Position numbers and translations under genes: made by a program | Notes under the pieces: generated by a model | Seen by the model: only the letters and a program-made list of their open reading frames with translations | Database searches by the model: none | Told to the model about the DNA's origin: nothing | Shown here: positions 60,495 through 61,732 of the stretch, piece after piece | Layout: every line of letters starts with the position of its first letter | How positions within the stretch are numbered: position 1 is the stretch's first letter | Assembly (NCBI RefSeq): GCF_009360615.1 | Contig: NZ_SPEY01000044.1 | Coordinates: forward strand, 1 to 61,732 | Length of the DNA: 61,732 bases | Direction of reading: 5' to 3' | DNA from: Comamonas sp. | Lineage (GTDB): Bacteria; Pseudomonadota; Gammaproteobacteria; Burkholderiales; Burkholderiaceae_C

Positions 60495-61732
60495 TCAGGT
60501 GGCAGCGGGATTTTCGATGCCGCTGACGCGCGCTGCATCTTCCAGCCTGTCCACATCGCGCAGCGGCTTGAACAGCGTCATCCATCCGCCCACCACGCCC
60601 AGCGTGCACAAGCTGCCGAGTACGGCGGCGGGAACCGCGCCGAGCCAGGAGGCACTGCTGCCCGCGCGGAATTCGCCCAGTTCGTTGGAACTGCCGATGA
60701 ACAGCATGTTCACCGCATTCACGCGCCCGCGCATGTGGTCGGGCGTGGAAAACTGCACCAGGGCGCCCCGGATGTAGACGCTGACCATATCGGCCGCACC
60801 GGCCACGGCCAGGGCCAGCATGGACAGTGCAAACCAGTGCGAGAGCGCAAACACCAGATTGGCCAGTCCGAATACGGCCACGGCCGCGAACATCACCTTG
60901 CCCACGCGGCGGTTGATGGGGCGTGAGGCCAGCCATACGCCCATGCAGACCTCGCCCGCAGCCATGGAGGAGCGCAACAGGCCCAGGCCTTGAGGGCCGA
61001 CCTGCAGCACTTCATGCGCATAGACCGGCAGCAGCGCCACCACACCGCCCAGCAGCACGGCAAACAGGTCGAGGGAGATGGTGCCCAGGATGATGGGGCG
61101 CGTGCGCATGAAGTGCAGACCTTCGGCAAAACGCTGCCACATGGTGGTCTGCCCGTCGATGCCGATCCTGGGGCTGGCAAAGCGCACGGGGACCTGGCTC
61201 AGCAGGACAGCCCCCACAATCAGAGCGACGCCGCAGACCGCATAGGTCAGCACGCCGCCGCCGAGTGCATAGAGCAGTCCGCCCAGCACGGGCGCCGCAA
61301 TTGCCGAGATGCGCATCAGCATGCTGTTGGTGGCCAGGGCCTTGGCCAGTTGCTCGCGGGAGACGATCTGCGGCAACAGGCTTTGCAATGCCGGTCCGCT
61401 GAAGGCGCGGCTGCAGCCAAACAGCACCAGCACGGCATAAATCCAGTGCACATTGTGTGTTCCGCTGCCGGCCAGCAGCCACAGCAGGCCCGAGCATACC
61501 GAGGCCACCAGCCAGCTGATGCCGAGCAGGCGCTTGCGGCTCATGCGGTCGCTGAGGTCGCCGGCAGGAATCAGCAGGCCCGCCATGGGCAGGAACTGTG
61601 CCAGACCCACGTACGCCAGAGACAGTGGTTCGCGCGTGATGTCGTAGACCTGCCAGGCCACCACCACGGCCTGCATCTGCTGGGCAAACATGGCCAGCAT
61701 GCGTGCCAGCACGAAATTGACAAAAGCGGGGT
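60495..61732 (-). CDS. MFS transporter (5' end beyond window)
   Basis: The frame is open to the right edge, so the start is outside; the visible 412 codons cover almost all of a DHA3-type (drug/macrolide efflux, EntS-like) MFS protein. It shows LARMLAMFAQQMQAVVVAWQVYD near the N terminus, LIPAGDLSDRMSRKRLLG (the MFS loop with DR...R/K), and a long second half ending VSGIENPAAT. The predicted N terminus within the window (GTG 61712) is probably internal. Likely an exporter or metabolite efflux pump; the substrate is unknown. Confidence 0.88.
   Translation of the reverse strand, partial: PAFVNFVLARMLAMFAQQMQAVVVAWQVYDITREPLSLAYVGLAQFLPMAGLLIPAGDLSDRMSRKRLLGISWLVASVCSGLLWLLAGSGTHNVHWIYAVLVLFGCSRAFSGPALQSLLPQIVSREQLAKALATNSMLMRISAIAAPVLGGLLYALGGGVLTYAVCGVALIVGAVLLSQVPVRFASPRIGIDGQTTMWQRFAEGLHFMRTRPIILGTISLDLFAVLLGGVVALLPVYAHEVLQVGPQGLGLLRSSMAAGEVCMGVWLASRPINRRVGKVMFAAVAVFGLANLVFALSHWFALSMLALAVAGAADMVSVYIRGALVQFSTPDHMRGRVNAVNMLFIGSSNELGEFRAGSSASWLGAVPAAVLGSLCTLGVVGGWMTLFKPLRDVDRLEDAARVSGIENPAAT

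Overview
The window looks like a chromosomal segment of a high-GC betaproteobacterium of the family Comamonadaceae, most like Comamonas or Delftia. This is inferred from protein character (several Bug-type solute receptors, RibB with a degraded RibA-like half, AcnA and AcnB together), from gene order around sdh/mdh/acnB, and from two short intergenic repeat families that I associate with this family. I see no rRNA, tRNA, CRISPR array, prophage, transposase or plasmid module.

Layout. 1-8107 is a TCA-cycle block: sdhD (cut by the left edge) and sdhC leftwards with a GntR/UTRA regulator gene upstream; then, divergently, mdh, trans-aconitate methyltransferase (tam), a CitE-like CoA-ester lyase, a small secreted Ala/Lys-rich protein and acnB. 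8186-16248 is a mosaic of small units: an XRE/MmyB-type regulator divergent from a small membrane protein; yhhQ (queuosine-precursor transporter) with a candidate preQ1-I riboswitch over its ribosome binding site; a bacterioferritin-like ferritin without the haem methionine; a methyltransferase; a DUF1232 protein; a MarR-GNAT fusion; and an AraC regulator divergent from a PPOX-type flavoprotein. 16254-24822 is a catabolic cluster: LysR regulator, then an AidB-type acyl-CoA dehydrogenase, three Bug receptors, an M20 amidohydrolase and a class III CoA-transferase, with no transporter permease. acnA follows alone (24991-27897).

27970-34505 (leftwards) carries a VOC protein, a PepSY membrane protein plus TonB-dependent siderophore receptor behind a Fur-box-like site, an orphan ParB-like protein and the tRNA-hydroxylation protein TrhP/YegQ. 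A LysR/TSUP divergent pair follows. Then come rtcB and prfH, overlapping, a pair tied to repair and rescue of damaged ribosomes. 38552-45721 is a long leftward housekeeping run: ribB(X)-ribH-nusB, aminotransferase-ybgC-tolQ-tolR-tolA, and a 2Fe-2S ferredoxin-like protein. 46273-61732 holds an SDR, gshA, a chemotaxis receptor, two small proteins, a YlqF-type GTPase, a PAS-GGDEF(degenerate)-EAL protein, an M20 amidohydrolase, a DHH phosphoesterase, truC, a RarD-like permease, meso-diaminopimelate dehydrogenase and an MFS transporter cut by the right edge.

Themes. Aconitate chemistry recurs (acnB, acnA, and tam, which detoxifies trans-aconitate). The most interesting elements are the preQ1-I candidate before yhhQ, the rtcB-prfH pair with its unusual leader, the RibB protein that has lost the RibA zinc cysteines, the permease-less three-receptor catabolic cluster, and the orphan ParB-like protein. 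Functions were assigned by reading motifs and recalling families; no database search was run.
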